Source of the DNA: Aporrectodea caliginosa | Taxonomy: Eukaryota; Annelida; Clitellata; Crassiclitellata; Lumbricidae | Reading direction: 5' to 3' | DNA length: 64,000 bases | Assembly: GCA_020284085.1 (NCBI GenBank) | Contig: JACEVL010000045.1 | Coordinates: 4,190,429 to 4,254,428 of the forward strand | Shown here: positions 22,484 through 34,006 of the stretch, in pieces | How positions within the stretch are numbered: position 1 is the stretch's first letter | How the letters are laid out: each line of letters begins with the position of its first letter | Translations under genes and position numbers: made by a program | The notes under the pieces: generated by a model | The model's database searches: none | The model's input: the letters and a program-made list of their open reading frames with translations, nothing else | Told to the model about the DNA's origin: nothing

Positions 22484-23330
22484 GACTTCAAGATAATTAA
22501 AACTGTAAAAGGTCTGGGAACGGTTAGAACTCCTCGGACTCGGGCAGAAGGCAGGCAAAGGTCCCGCAGATTGCAACAGCGTCGAAGCGTTGTATGGTCA
22601 GAGAAATACGTCGGAACAAGTCTGTGGTTTCGCGTTGGTCTCCTGATACAAGGGCTAAAAGTCTCCCGATGTCGGTTATCAGGGACATGCAGGCGGCGCC
22701 CATGGGACCAAGTGTTTCGAAAGCCAGAGGCATAAATTCGTATTCTTCCAGCAGAGCGGTTTGCTTAGTGGTTTTCCTTAAAGCAGCTGTTTCCACTGAA
22801 GCACCTGCTCTGATGGCGGTTATATGACGCCGCCACGGAATCGATCACCATGGCGTCCCACACGAGGATCCTACTCGACCGACCGCCGCGGAATCAAAGT
22901 AAGGCCGTCAGGTCTTTTGCCGTCTGAACGAACCAGGCCCGGCGGTGGTTCATTCACCGCCGGGAAGTCAGCCCTTATGAGACCCCGTCATGAGACGTCG
23001 TTAAGTGGGCCATGCCTTGCGATCCTTCCGAAACCGAGAGGGCATGACAACCCGTGATTGCCTCTGGCTTCGACTGTCAATCCACATCAGCAGGAATGTG
23101 GTTGGCAGATGGCTGCGCCCAGTCTCAGGCCAACGGCAATCCTGACTGCATCGTCGCTCAGACGAAGGCCACAGGTGGCGATCGGCAGTGCATACAGCCA
23201 GTCACCCGCGTGATGCGCAGAGACTGCCTTGTACCTCGCCCGCTCTACCGGATACACGAGGCTTTCCTCCACCTCGGCCACTTCCCTCGGAATTAGGGGT
23301 AGGTCCCATCGACCTGGGAGCGGGGCGCTT
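22484..23330 (-). mobile_element. LINE-type C-terminal fragment, copy 3 (longest)
   Basis: The minus strand at 23281-23087 reads YPVERARYKAVSAHHAGDWL then YALPIATCGLRLSDDAVRIA, VGLRLGAAICQPHSC. After frameshifts, 22796-22524 reads EYEFMPLAFETLGPMG then DIGRLLALVSGD and FRRISLTIQRFDAVAI. These are the consecutive conserved blocks (GDWL-ALP, RIAVGLRLG, ETLG, LGRR, Q-LS--IQR-NA) found downstream of the reverse transcriptase in a widespread invertebrate retrotransposon ORF. The copy has several frame breaks and no RT domain. GC content is higher than its surroundings. Confidence 0.7.
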
Positions 23331-24332
23331 TGCAGGCGTCAGCGCTGAACACTGTCCTACTCGTCCATTTCTCCAGTCCGTGGAAAGTTCATTAACCTTT
23401 CTGGTATCACACCCAGCATGGTAGGGGGTCTGGCTGCAGCGAAAAGGGGCCTAGCACGATCTTACTCACCTCTCTGAGATCCTATTCCTACGACTAACGA
23501 AACCAGAGAGCGTTGAAATATTCTTTTCGTTTCACAATATTAGGCTAATTCAAAAGTATAAGCAAAGACAATTCTAGAGGCATTTCTACACGATAACCTA
23601 TTTAAACGGAATCGAGCGCCTCTGATTGGTGTTCACTGTGAGAGGCGCTTTATAAATTTATAAATACAATACAATTTATAAATACAATAAACAGTTCTAT
23701 GCAATATTAAAGGTAACAGTAACTTCCAAGCTAATTCAAACAATCCACAGACAGTGATATGCAATTACTACTTTAAATTTAACCGAGTAAGTGATAACCT
23801 ATACCCTTCTTTATGCACGTGTACCATCCAAATTCAAACTTAATTCCGTTAATCCTTCAGGGACGATAGATCGATTATTCCGTAAGACATACATCCACGG
23901 CTTATTGTGCATTTATTCCTTGGACTAACTTCTACACTTAATCTCATGAAATTGGGACTAACATTGATAAACTTTCTGGCAACATTACTTAATCCTCAGA
24001 TTTCGAAATAATATTTCCTTCCATGACTTCCATGACTTCCGAGTGGGACTGCAGCGGAACGATCAACGGGAAGTGAGCCAACACTGGCGGTGGCGTTCCC
24101 TTTTTTTTATAAAGGCTTCAACCAATCACGGTCCATGGTCCTAAAACATACCCTTATACGGTAACAATTCCCAATCTAAATCGAGACGTCAGAGGATTCA
24201 TCAACACCTCAGCAGTCAGCACCTACAGCCGTGTTTTGTCGAATTTTCCATTAATATGGGTCTATTCTTGCGTTAAGTGACTAATCAACCGAGACCGAGA
24301 AGATCTCGCCTTCGTTTCAGCATCTTTAATTG
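23331..24332. other. Non-coding DNA with a LINE tail
   Basis: At 23614-23690 a plus-strand hairpin tail reads GAGCGCCTCTGATTGG...TGAGAGGCGCTTTATAAAT and then (ATACA)n. This is the 3' end signature shared by several LINE fragments in the window. No gene is seen in the rest. Confidence 0.5.
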
Positions 24333-24722
24333 CATCATTCCTTCGCTAGGGTAAGAAATAACATTTACTACCCAGGAACGAAGCACCCGCACAGCATACC
24401 CAGCCGCCTCTGTCCTATCGTTGAGCGAAGCACATTCTTAATGATGCCCAGTTTGGAGAATGTTCCTCCTCCGGAGCAGCTCTTCACCATCATCGACAGG
24501 TAGATACGCAGCCTCATCTCAACATTTGGGAATGTCTGGGTCAGCTGCAGTTTATGCAAAAGCAGGTACATCCATGGACAGTTCATCATTTGCTTTCATA
24601 CCGTTCTTTCTCAGAAGCGTCTTTGCGGAGTTTCCTAACCAAGATAATTATCGTGCAACACAATATAGTCTATTTGTTCTTCGGTAGTAAATGTTATTTC
24701 TTACCCAGCGAAGGAACGATGA
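24333..24722 (-). mobile_element. Inverted-repeat element enclosing a hAT C-terminal fragment
   Basis: Arms of about 40 bp at 24333-24372 and 24683-24722 are reverse complements apart from two or three changes; the core word is GGGTAAGAAATAACATTTAC. Inside, minus strand 24589-24368 reads TFPNVEMRLRIYLSMMVKSC then FSKLGIIKNVLRSTIGQRRL, the C-terminal dimerisation region of hAT-family transposases. Key family residues are altered (SGGGTFSKL for SGERSFSKL), so it is dead. No 8-bp target duplication was found at these ends, so the inverted repeat may instead be a folded flank. Confidence 0.6.
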
Positions 24723-25803
24723 TCACATACTGATCACATTCTATCACTAAATGAGTTGACATCTTACTTAAAATCACCAAAATTTTCAGCATATGGGTTT
24801 CGCCCAGGTCCAATCGCGCTGAGATAGCTAACAGCAGGTATGGAGGGAATTGAGGGAATGAGGGGAATGGACAATGTTGGTATTGCGGCAAATTTCGTCA
24901 ATGCAACCTGCCTATATGAAGCCTATAGCTAAATGGCTGAGTGAAGTGATCACTGAGTTGCTGCTGGTATTGATCTATGGTTGCACATTGATCCCCCAAA
25001 CTCCAAACCCTGGTCTATTAATTATTCATTTAAAAATAGTGGGTATGGATACGTAATCTAGATATTGACAGCGAGTTGGAGAGTCTTATGTGGTTAACGA
25101 ATGCAAATGAGACAAGGGCCACAATAGCTAAAAGCACATGACCTACACCTGTCTCGAGCGTAGGCTTTAGCAACATGGGATCAGAAGATTGCAACAGTCT
25201 AGGAGGACGATATAGAGTTAGAAATGCATGAAGATAAGATCGATAGGATCGATGAAAACCTGGCGTCCTTGGTTATTAAGGTCATTTGTACAATTTGAGG
25301 TTTTTCATGTACCAATCCTAACAAGAGGCTTTTTAATCAGACGAAGTTGCTGGCGTGCGAATGTGACAGATGGCATTATATGATCTCTTATCGGTTCTTA
25401 TCGATAGTCCTATATATAGATAGACTCCGTGGTCGCTTGAATGATCAAGATAACAATAGACGAAGACAATTTCTAAGACTTTTATTATAGGCTGTGTTCA
25501 CTGGATGCAGTAGCATAGAACACGATGTCAGTCGACGTTAGGCTACCTATTTAAAGGAAATCATTGAAACTGCGATCATTTCAAAGGTCATCTCATAGAC
25601 TGAAAAGCCTCGACGTCCATTCCAGACATTTCACCACTCGATCGAGATACTGTTTAATAAACCAGGTAAAGTGTACATTTGACTAAATAGGTCAGATGCA
25701 TTTTTACGTAGAGTTCGGGCATCTACTGATGCTATAATATTGGCTCACAAGGCATAATTATATCCATACGAAATTACAGGGTTAGAATTCAAGCCATTGA
25801 TCA
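24718..25803 (+). repeat. Dispersed ~1.1-kb repeat, copy 2
   Basis: Aligns along its length with 733-1925 in the same orientation. It starts immediately after the inverted-repeat element and ends just before a LINE fragment. It has no coding capacity. Confidence 0.75.
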
Positions 25804-26310
25804 GCCTCAATGGCAACAGGCACTCCTTCCAACTATCGCACCATCTACAACCTTTCCCTTCTCTCCAAAGTCTAAGAAAAATGCATATCATTTCAGCTGG
25901 TTGACTACCTTGACACCAACTCACTAATTCCGCCTTTCCAATCCCAGGAATAGGCAGTAATTGAAATTATGTTATTGAAATTACTTATATAATTAAATAT
26001 TAATTATGTAATCTGTAATTTGTATTTTGTAATTCAATTATATTTCTCCATGTATTTTGTAATTTGAAATTAGATTTCATGCTCCAAAGTAATTTGTAAT
26101 TCAATTACATTTTCCGAGTAATTTGCCCATCCCTGTCCAATCCGGCTTCAGGAAGTACCACTCTACTGAATTTCACTCAATCTCATGCTTGCTGACGACT
26201 TTAGTGCAGTCGACCAAGGTCATGTCACTCTTCTCGCACTGTTCGATGTCAGTGCCGCCTTTGACACTGTGGACCAATGCCATCCTCGAATACTAGCACT
26301 AGAGCACGGT
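25804..26310 (+). mobile_element. LINE reverse-transcriptase fragment interrupted by a MITE
   Basis: The plus strand reads NYRTIYNLSLLSKV then QLVDYLDTNSLIPPFQS, and after the insertion GFRKYHSTE then LFDVSAAFDTVDQ-type residues (motif A). This is the N-terminal reverse-transcriptase segment of a Jockey/CR1-like LINE. It carries stops and frameshifts, both ends are lost, and it contains a 191-bp hAT-type MITE. Confidence 0.75.
25945..26135. mobile_element. hAT-type MITE with 8-bp target duplication
   Basis: Flanked by TCCAATCC at 25937-25944 and 26136-26143. The ends are CAGGAATAGGCAGTAATT and, on the other strand, CAGGGATGGGCAAATTACTC, imperfect terminal inverted repeats of the CAGGG hAT type. 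The interior is AT-rich with runs of GTAATTTGTAATT and no coding capacity. Removing the element and one TSD restores the LINE motif FQSGFRKYHSTE, which proves the boundaries. Confidence 0.88.
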
Positions 26311-26378
26311 CGTGCAGTGCGGAGTTATTAAGAGACGAACTGATATAATGCTTTAAAACGAGGAAGTCTTCATACTCT

Positions 26379-26659
26379 GTAGCCTACGGCACCGGCTATT
26401 TCAGGGGTTCGCTATTCCGGGGGACCGCTATTCCGGGGATCCGCCTGACTAAGCGTCGTGAGGGTCGGTTAGGGTCAGGGTTAGGGTTAGTGTCGTTATT
26501 AGACAGCATCGCACATTTCGCGCAGCATGCCAGCCACATTAGTCTGAATAGCGGACCCCGGAATAGTGGACCCCCCGGAATAGGACACCCGGAATAGCGG
26601 ACCCCAGGAGCGGACCCCGGAATAGCGACCCTGGATAGCGGCCCGGAACCGTAGCCTAC
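26379..26659. repeat. Inverted-repeat element built of CCGGAATAGCGGACC units
   Basis: Ends GTAGCCTACGG(CA)CCGG and CCGGAACCGTAGCCTAC are mutually inverted. Just inside, both arms consist of repeated CGCTATTCCGGGG / CCCCGGAATAGCG words, so most of the element can fold on itself. The middle holds GGTTAGGGTCAGGGTTAGGG, three telomere-like hexamers. No coding sequence. Confidence 0.7.
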
Positions 26660-27023
26660 TGGTACGCTTTAATGTGAAAAGATATTCCGTACACCGGAGT
26701 AGGCCTATCAATCAATCTGTATAAATATGAATGATTGAAACAGCTTTATTTTTTTATTGTTTGAAATAGCAGTGCTTTGCCTGAAACTTTGAATCACAAT
26801 TAACCTTAATGGATAATAATGAAGCAAGTAATTGATAATAAATTATGGAAAAGATTGAAATGTTAGTAAACCATGAGCACAAAATGGACGATTTTGCAGT
26901 CGATATATCGCTCATTTTAATGCTCATTCTGATTGTAGAATGAAATAGCTACAACGTCCATTGCTGCATACAGGAACTTCGCAAAAAATGCGTTGCCAAA
27001 GGCGTGGTTCCTCAAACAGGTAT
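26660..27023. other. Non-coding DNA, nothing recognised
   Basis: AT-rich sequence without a supported feature. Confidence 0.4.
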
Positions 27024-27188
27024 ATACATACATACATACATACATACATACATACATACATACATACATACATACATACATACATACATACATACATACA
27101 TACATACATACATACATACATACATACATACATACATACATACATACATACATACATACATACATACATACATACATACATACATACA
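27024..27188. repeat. (CATA)n microsatellite, about 41 copies
   Basis: An almost perfect tetranucleotide run. Open frames on both strands across it (YIHT and MYVC repeats) are artefacts of the repeat. Confidence 0.95.
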
Positions 27189-28114
27189 AATCTATCAATA
27201 CATACATACATATGCAGTCTAGTAGTATGATTAATTTCTAGTACTTTTGAATTCTTGTTTAATTCGACTTAGTCTGCCTTTCTGTGGAGGTAATTTTCCA
27301 CTGTAGAGTAAGCATGCGCCTCTTTGCACCTGGTTCGGAGTTTTGATGTCACTTCGATGACTGATTGGCTGTGATTGGCTGGCGACGTTCTCTTACTCAC
27401 TTACTGAGTCGCGAATATTCTGAGCTACTTGACACATCTCGAAAGAGTCTGAGCCAACACCTCGAGAGAACATAGAAACTTTCACTGAGACTAAGAAATC
27501 GCCTGATGAATCGTTTACATTATTTAATGCAAGATAGAAAACTTTACTTGATTAACATGTTCATAGAAATGAAGTGAACAAAATTCATGAGAAATTTTAC
27601 GATCTAATCGTTGCAGATCGATGGAAGGGAGTTTTAAGAAAGAACTTCTGTGCATTATTTTATCTCAGGCAGGAATCCAATTTTTCTCCTTCGTTTATCG
27701 AATATTTGACGAATATTAAAACTGGCCAAGAGTTCTTTTAATTCTTAATTCTTCAAAATCCGGGATTAATTGTAAAAAAAAATCAGTGCCAAAATATGCA
27801 TAAGAACAGTTATATAGGCCTATTAGAGTTAGCCATCTTATAATGAGTAACTTCACTTGGTTTATTGTTCGAAGTCTCAAAAGGCTATGCGGGCCGAGGC
27901 CGATCATGCGACATTCACATTTTTGGCGCCCAAATTATGACTCAGCTCCCGCTATTCCCTATCCCTCAGCACTATAAGCGCATCATTTGAAAGTGAGACT
28001 GGAACATAATAATTATACTGGGCGCGTGAATTTCAGAGATGGGACAGAGAACGCAGAGAGACAGACAGACAGACAGAGACAGAGAGATCGTAGAGAGACA
28101 GACAGAGACAGACT

Positions 28115-28158
<44 letters not shown>

Positions 28159-29289
28159 AGAGAGAGAGAGAACTTTGAATCGTTCATCTATTTTGACATT
28201 TTGACCTAATAAGCCTAGGCGTGTAACATTACACATGTACAAACAAATTTAATGCCAGTTGTCTGAGGACACTTTTGGGATGACTGGTGGCAATTAATTT
28301 GCCACCAGTCATCCCATGCAAAATATAAACAAGCAAAAACATCCGTCACTCCGACAGTCTGTTTACCAGCATACCATGCAGCTTACGGACCACAGCACTA
28401 TGTACAGCGCCGAAAAACCACTGCACATATACTTAAATTAGTACTCTTAAATTAAATTAGTTCGTAAACAAGCGGAAACAGTGACGTCATCAACGAATAT
28501 TTACGAATATTTACGAATATTAAAAATTACCCAATATTCACGAATATTTACGAATATTAAAGTCTGAAGTCACGAATTCTCGTTCTATGCCTCGGATATT
28601 ATTATTTCCGGTTTATCGGATATCTATTTGAGCGATTGCATCGCATTTGCTATTCCACCTAAAACTCATTACGACACACTGCGAACACAGAGAAATATCG
28701 ACTACCAGAGTAAACGGCATAGTTCTGAGAATGACTAAATACCGGTAAATATTCAGATAAGTCCGAATCAACGGGAACAGTGCAGGTTTAAAAAACCTGA
28801 GGTAAGGAAAGAATCAGGTGATAAGAACGACGCAAGTGCTAGAGAACAGGTTGGACAGAATACGCGTTCACTGATGGAAGATTCAGATTAATGATTTTAG
28901 TGACTCAGACAAAGTTTGTATTATTAGCCAAAAGAAAGGTCGTAAATAATCTAGAGGAGAAGATCAACAGAGTATTTTGAATGAAGCAGAGGCAAACCTC
29001 TAATTTTATGTGAATTTGAAGGACACCATTTGGTCGAAAATCAAGTAAATGGGTCAAGCGATGAACTCAAGAAACACGCTGAAGCGGTCATTGTAGGTCT
29101 AAATCAACCAGAAGGCATTAAAAGCTAGTTAAGTTCAGGCACTTTTTGCTCACAGGGTTGATCAGCGTTTGAACTGTTTTTATGTATGGTACGTGGTGTC
29201 AACGCGTTTTAGTGGGCCACGCTGGCGAAGCTCCTAGGAAGGTCTATTTACCCGCGCATTGCGTCATTGTTAGGCAGAAGTATGTAGGC
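27189..29289. other. Intergenic DNA upstream of the glycosyltransferase
   Basis: No gene is supported. It contains two closely spaced ATTGGCT (CCAAT-box) words at 27363-27380, a GACA/GAGA/(GT)n microsatellite at about 28056-28170, a perfect hairpin at 28277-28315, and a short tandem of ACGAATATTT at about 28491-28562. Confidence 0.4.
28277..28315. other. Perfect 17-bp hairpin
   Basis: GGGATGACTGGTGGCAA, five bases (TTAAT), then the exact reverse complement. It could be a collapsed inverted-repeat element or a transcribed stem-loop; no tract of U follows it. Confidence 0.8.
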
Positions 29290-29400
29290 ATAATTAGCAA
29301 CTTCTATTGCGCCGGTGTCTAATGCACCAACCGATGCAGTGAAGCACTATGCGCATTATTAAATTGTGCTAGAACTGCAGATTACACAGTTTAGTCCTCA
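29290..29400 (-). mobile_element. LINE 3' end fragment (second tail family)
   Basis: Contains GCAACTTCTATTGCGCCGG then TGCACCAACCGATG. The same tail stands at 62085-62160, directly downstream of a LINE C-terminus, and related copies lie at about 3820-3880 and 6205-6255. Confidence 0.5.
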
Positions 29401-29933
29401 GATGTACGCATTGTACGTGGCAGTTCTTGATAACACACTTACACTGTGCTTGATCGTTTATTTTCTTTAGGATAGCTGCTGTAATCGTTAGTAGCCTACT
29501 AAAGTTAAATCATACTGCATTGATTAACTGTTGTGAAAAGAAGAAACCAAAAGTGTCTGAAAAAACAAACGAAAACGTTTGAATTAAACTCGTAACCACC
29601 CAACAAAAAAGCAATTAAACACTTAAGCTATATATGCCTAGATCTAAGACATGCCAGTAGGTCTATTGAAGTAAGTAGACCTAATGTATTTGGCCGTGGT
29701 TGCCAAACATCGACATAGGCCTAATCGAGAGACAGTTTAAGTATCCAGATCGAAAAGAGACTTACAGTGGCCAATTGTAGATTTGAGTAGTGACGCTTAA
29801 TATTTTCTGTTTTGCATCTGTCATTTTAATACTATGTTTGTAAATTCTTTTAAATTCAATATAGGTCTACTACCGCTTTCGTGTTAAGAGTGTCGTCATT
29901 TAAACTATTTAAATTTACGCTCTGTTGCAACAG

Positions 29934-32520
29934 GTTATTGGTGATTATTTTCATCACGATTTTAATAGGACTTTGCTTCGAATATAAAGGTAAGATCCTT
30001 TTTAATTCTATTATGTAAATAAGTCTTTTTAACAAAGAAATTCATTATGCCTCGATAGTAAGCCATTTGTAAGAATAAATTAACGTTTCTGAATAATTAT
30101 GGTTAATGGGAATACTGTTATCAGTTTTTGGCAGACGACTCTCACATTCGGCATCAAAGAAACTAAACCTACAGAATTGCAAATATCGTACTGTGACAGA
30201 ATTAAGTGGAGCTAAATGCCCACATGTAGGTAAATGATCGAAGTCTAATACAATTCATCGAATTACTTCGCTGTACGATTCAGATATCCGCGGGGAGCGA
30301 ATATTCGATCGTTCCAAAACAGCAAGCGGTATGCTCAGCTGATTCGATCGCTATATAAATTTACAGATACAATAGGCCTGCAACATACAGGTAATTGATG
30401 AGCTGTTGCCACTTCAACTTGTAGCAAGATAAAGTTACATTTCAGAAAGAGCAGAATGCACTGAACGCGCCATGACTATTGGGGTACCACGGGACCCCAG
30501 TTGGTCATATTAAGGAGTAAATTATGTTGGTCGCATGAAGGTTAAAGAATTATTTCGGTTAAAGACATGTTTAAATTGAAGCTTATTGAAGCATCCAAGA
30601 ATGCAAGTCTTCAAATCAGATGAAAGTAAACGGGAAGAAGGGGTAGACGTGTAGCTATTTACTAAAGAAGTCATAAAATCAGTTTCTTCAGCATTAACGC
30701 AGAGTCAAGTCTGAACAGCAACAGACGGACTGTTTGGCTTCGTGGCCGTAATGTTAATAACATGATGTCATGTAGGCTTAATGTAGATCTTCAATGCTTT
30801 TCAGCGCCACAGTCATGTAGCCTGCATTTTTCAGCACTCGTCCAATCACAGGCAAAAAGCCGGGTTGTTAGGTGACTTTCGGTGCTTTATGTAGGTCAGA
30901 ATTTTAAGATACAAAATCAATCAGTATTCGACAGACAGCAAGGTAATCGAAAGTCATGATGGAGACGACGATGGTCATTGGTCATATACTGATCTAAGGT
31001 TCACTTTCAAAACAACGAAACTAAAAACAATGAAATTAAAATGCTGCAAACAAAAGCAGATAATTATTATTATAATATTTGAACCATGACTTAATTATCA
31101 TTATAGCAAGTGGTATACATATCATGTTCTTTTGATTTCAGAAAGAAGTACTCACCTCAGGAAGGCACACACTCGTAAGCTGTACTCCTCTCTACACGAT
31201 GCCTTGAAAGATCGAGGATCACAAAATAAAACCATACTTTTATCGCTTGTCGATCTGGGTGCGTATGAAATGACCATTAATTTTTACGAGACGTCACTTC
31301 TGAAACACGGAATTCAAAATTACTTATTCCTGTCTACAAATGCAGAGATGTGTGAGCTGTTGAATGCAAAAGATATTCCTTGTCTTCGATACAGTTCAGA
31401 TCCTGCATCTGACAAAAGATCTATGTTTGGGACGAAGGAATTTGTTAGAAAGATGAATATCCGAACATACATGATACTAGATGCATTGAAACTGGGCTAC
31501 AATGTCCTGCACACAGACGTTGATATGATATATAAACATGATCCTTTACTCGATCTTCCCTGTCTGAATGGGTCTTGTGATGCCGCAATCATGTGGGACA
31601 GCGCTGATTATAATGCTGGTTTCTTATTTATAAGAAGTACTGAAGCAACCATTGAGTTGTATACAGTTATGAAAAGAACTGCAGAAAGAACAGGAAAAAA
31701 TGACCAGCTGGCGCTTAATGAAGCTCTAAAAAAGTTGAAAAGAAAGTTGAAAATAGAGAAATTATCAGAGGAGAAATATTCGTGTGGAAAATACTTTTAT
31801 GAGGTTCCCGGCCGACATTTCGGCGATGATCCATCTTTGAATGAAACACCAGCCGTAGTTATTCACAACAATTGGATCGTTAGTATTGAAGCGAAAATAT
31901 ATAGATTTAAGGAAATGTTACAATGGAACTACGACGAAATTGGTTACTACTCAAGTAGTGTAGCGAAGTATATCAGCTACGAAAATCCACTACTTAATGC
32001 ATCAATTGGCAATGAATCAAATGCAGTCGTATGGAGCAGAGAAAAATCAGCCTTACAAAATGCTCTAATGATTGGCGCATTACTCAATCGCTCGGTTATT
32101 TTACCTAAATTTCACTGCGGAAAGAAACTCTGCTCCCTTCTGAACTGGATAAAAATAAAACACTTCGATACTGTTTTCAAGGATAGGTATAGAGAGAATT
32201 TGTTTCTGACTCATTCTAAAGTTCCAAATGATGTTTCTTCCTCAGTATCGCCACTATATCTGATTAGAAATGAAAGCTTTGCTCTAAGCATCGCATCGTC
32301 TGATGGCATTATTCAGCATCAGCCGACCGATGAAGACAGTGGACCTAGCGAGACAGAAATATTTCAGTGGTATGGTCACGTTAACGAAAAGATTTTACGT
32401 TTTAAATTTCTTAATGGAAATTTTAGACATCTACGAAATCTTCCGCTTGGCTCATTTAACACGTCGATGAAAGCGTTTGAAACAGCCTTTGTCGGCAGCA
32501 ATTACAGACAGTTACTGTAG
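29934..32520 (+). CDS. Type II membrane glycosyltransferase (Nucleotid_trans/GT77-like)
   Basis: Two exons are visible: 29934-29989 (membrane anchor) and 31142-32520. The small exon reads LLVIIFITILIGLCF then EYK and ends AAAG|GTAAG in phase 1. The large exon follows TTGATTTCAG in phase 1, joining as FEYK-ERSTHLRKAH. The result is a short-tailed signal anchor followed by a lumenal catalytic domain, the usual Golgi layout. The catalytic part has LGYNVLHTDVDMIY with the metal/nucleotide-sugar motif DVD, YNAGFLFIRST, NDQLALNEAL and VIHNNWI, the order of conserved blocks in Nucleotid_trans (PF03407) enzymes, some of which transfer xylose, arabinose or galactose. Residues after about 280 form a second conserved half (SALQNALMIGALLNRSVILP, CSLLNW). 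Donor and acceptor cannot be told. The start codon must be in an upstream exon or missed; no in-frame ATG precedes the anchor within the exon. Confidence 0.8.
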
Positions 32521-34006
32521 ATGCAGTTTGTATGTTACTGATGTTATACAACATTTGTTTATTCTATATTGTGATTTGGAACACTGTAAGTTTCATTTAG
32601 AAATCTTATTTGCTTAAAATAACATTAGTTTGTAATAATTCTAAAGCTGCAACTTTTCACGTTTATTTATATATTCATTGGCTTGAAGTTTTAATCGAAA
32701 TGACTCTACATGCTTTGTTTTAATTAAGTTTTAATGCTGGATGTTCTGGTTATGTTACCAGAATCAAGTGCAAGTCTTTAGTTGATTCTATACACTACTA
32801 TCGAGTGGATACTTCTACCTGGTATATATGGGACAGGCAGCCGACCACTCCCTGACACAAATGCTTCTTTAGCTTTAGCTTCTTTAGCTTTTAGCTTTTC
32901 TCTTTAACTTGCTTAGGAATTCCTAACTGCATGAGCAATTACGTTGCTAAACCAAAATGAGAACGTCAGATTTTGACGACTACAATAGATTAGCGACAAT
33001 AATTTCGACAGCAACAACGAACCACTAATCTAGGCCTCTATAGGCTTCCTAAACGGATGGCATTTGTTCTTCCTAGAAGAAGAAAAGCAGTCCCTTAAGT
33101 TAGTCTTGAGGCAGCCATGCAGGGGCGGCGATCCCAGGGGGGGACGAGGGGGACATGTCCCCCACCTTTAACAGTGGAGGGGACGCAGTATACAGTTGTC
33201 CCCCCCAATTTTTAAAGACATTTTGACTGCTATTTTTGTTAAATGCAAGTGCAAACTTGACCAATGAGACCAGGCAGCTTACACGTCACACGTTGCCACC
33301 AACAACTTACAAGAATTACTGAGTTTTGTTTGTTATCATGCAGTCTGTTTCTTTGTTCCCATCCTACGACCCTATAATGGGAACAAGTTCGACTTAATAT
33401 CTCTGCATAGCATAAATATACTGTTGAGAAAGTGGACTTTGACTGCCGACTGAAGAGCCTTTCGCTGCCATCTTTGAGCTCGTGTGCTGTGCTCGTCTGC
33501 AGCCGTCGATCAACCAGGCCACGGCCCCCTGGTATAAGAGCGTAGCCGACCAGGTCCTTGGTTGCTGCAGCTACGGAGCTACAGAGACGCCTAAGATTCT
33601 ACATGTAGCCTACATAGATAAAATTCTAAACTACAAAAAACCATTGGCATTTTTTAAAGAAAATTGCAAGGTCCTCCGTGCCACTGAATGACGGCCTTTG
33701 ACAATTTTTTTACAGTTGTGTGTTATAGGCAAGGCCAAAAATGACACCCCTTACTCATAAATGACATCTTTTTGACGGAAGTGACCATCATGTATTTTTT
33801 CGGAATTTGCCACCCTTTGAAAAATGCCGCTCTATATCGCCAGTAGGCTACCTAAACCCGTCACTGCAATGTTACTCATCAGAGGCTGGCGTGCCACAAA
33901 TACCAAGCGTGCCGCAGTTTGGCCACCACTGGAATACCACGCGAATACATTTTTTACCCATTTCAAAAGTGTCCCCCCACCTGTCAGACAAGATCGCCGC
34001 CTCTGC
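32521..34006. other. 3' flank of the glycosyltransferase and non-coding DNA
   Basis: No clear AATAAA was found close to the stop. At 33121-33215 a C/G-rich palindromic stretch (CAGGGGCGGCGATCCC...GGGGACATGTCCCCC) resembles the end of a hAT-type element, but no matching second end or target duplication was found. No gene is seen. Confidence 0.4.

Noticed and set aside
26917..27241. Open frames YIHT/MYVC on both strands
   Set aside because: They are translations of a (CATA)n microsatellite.
33121..33240. hAT terminus CAGGGGCGGCGATCCC
   Set aside because: No second terminus or 8-bp duplication was found; the palindromic C/G run could be chance or a fragment.
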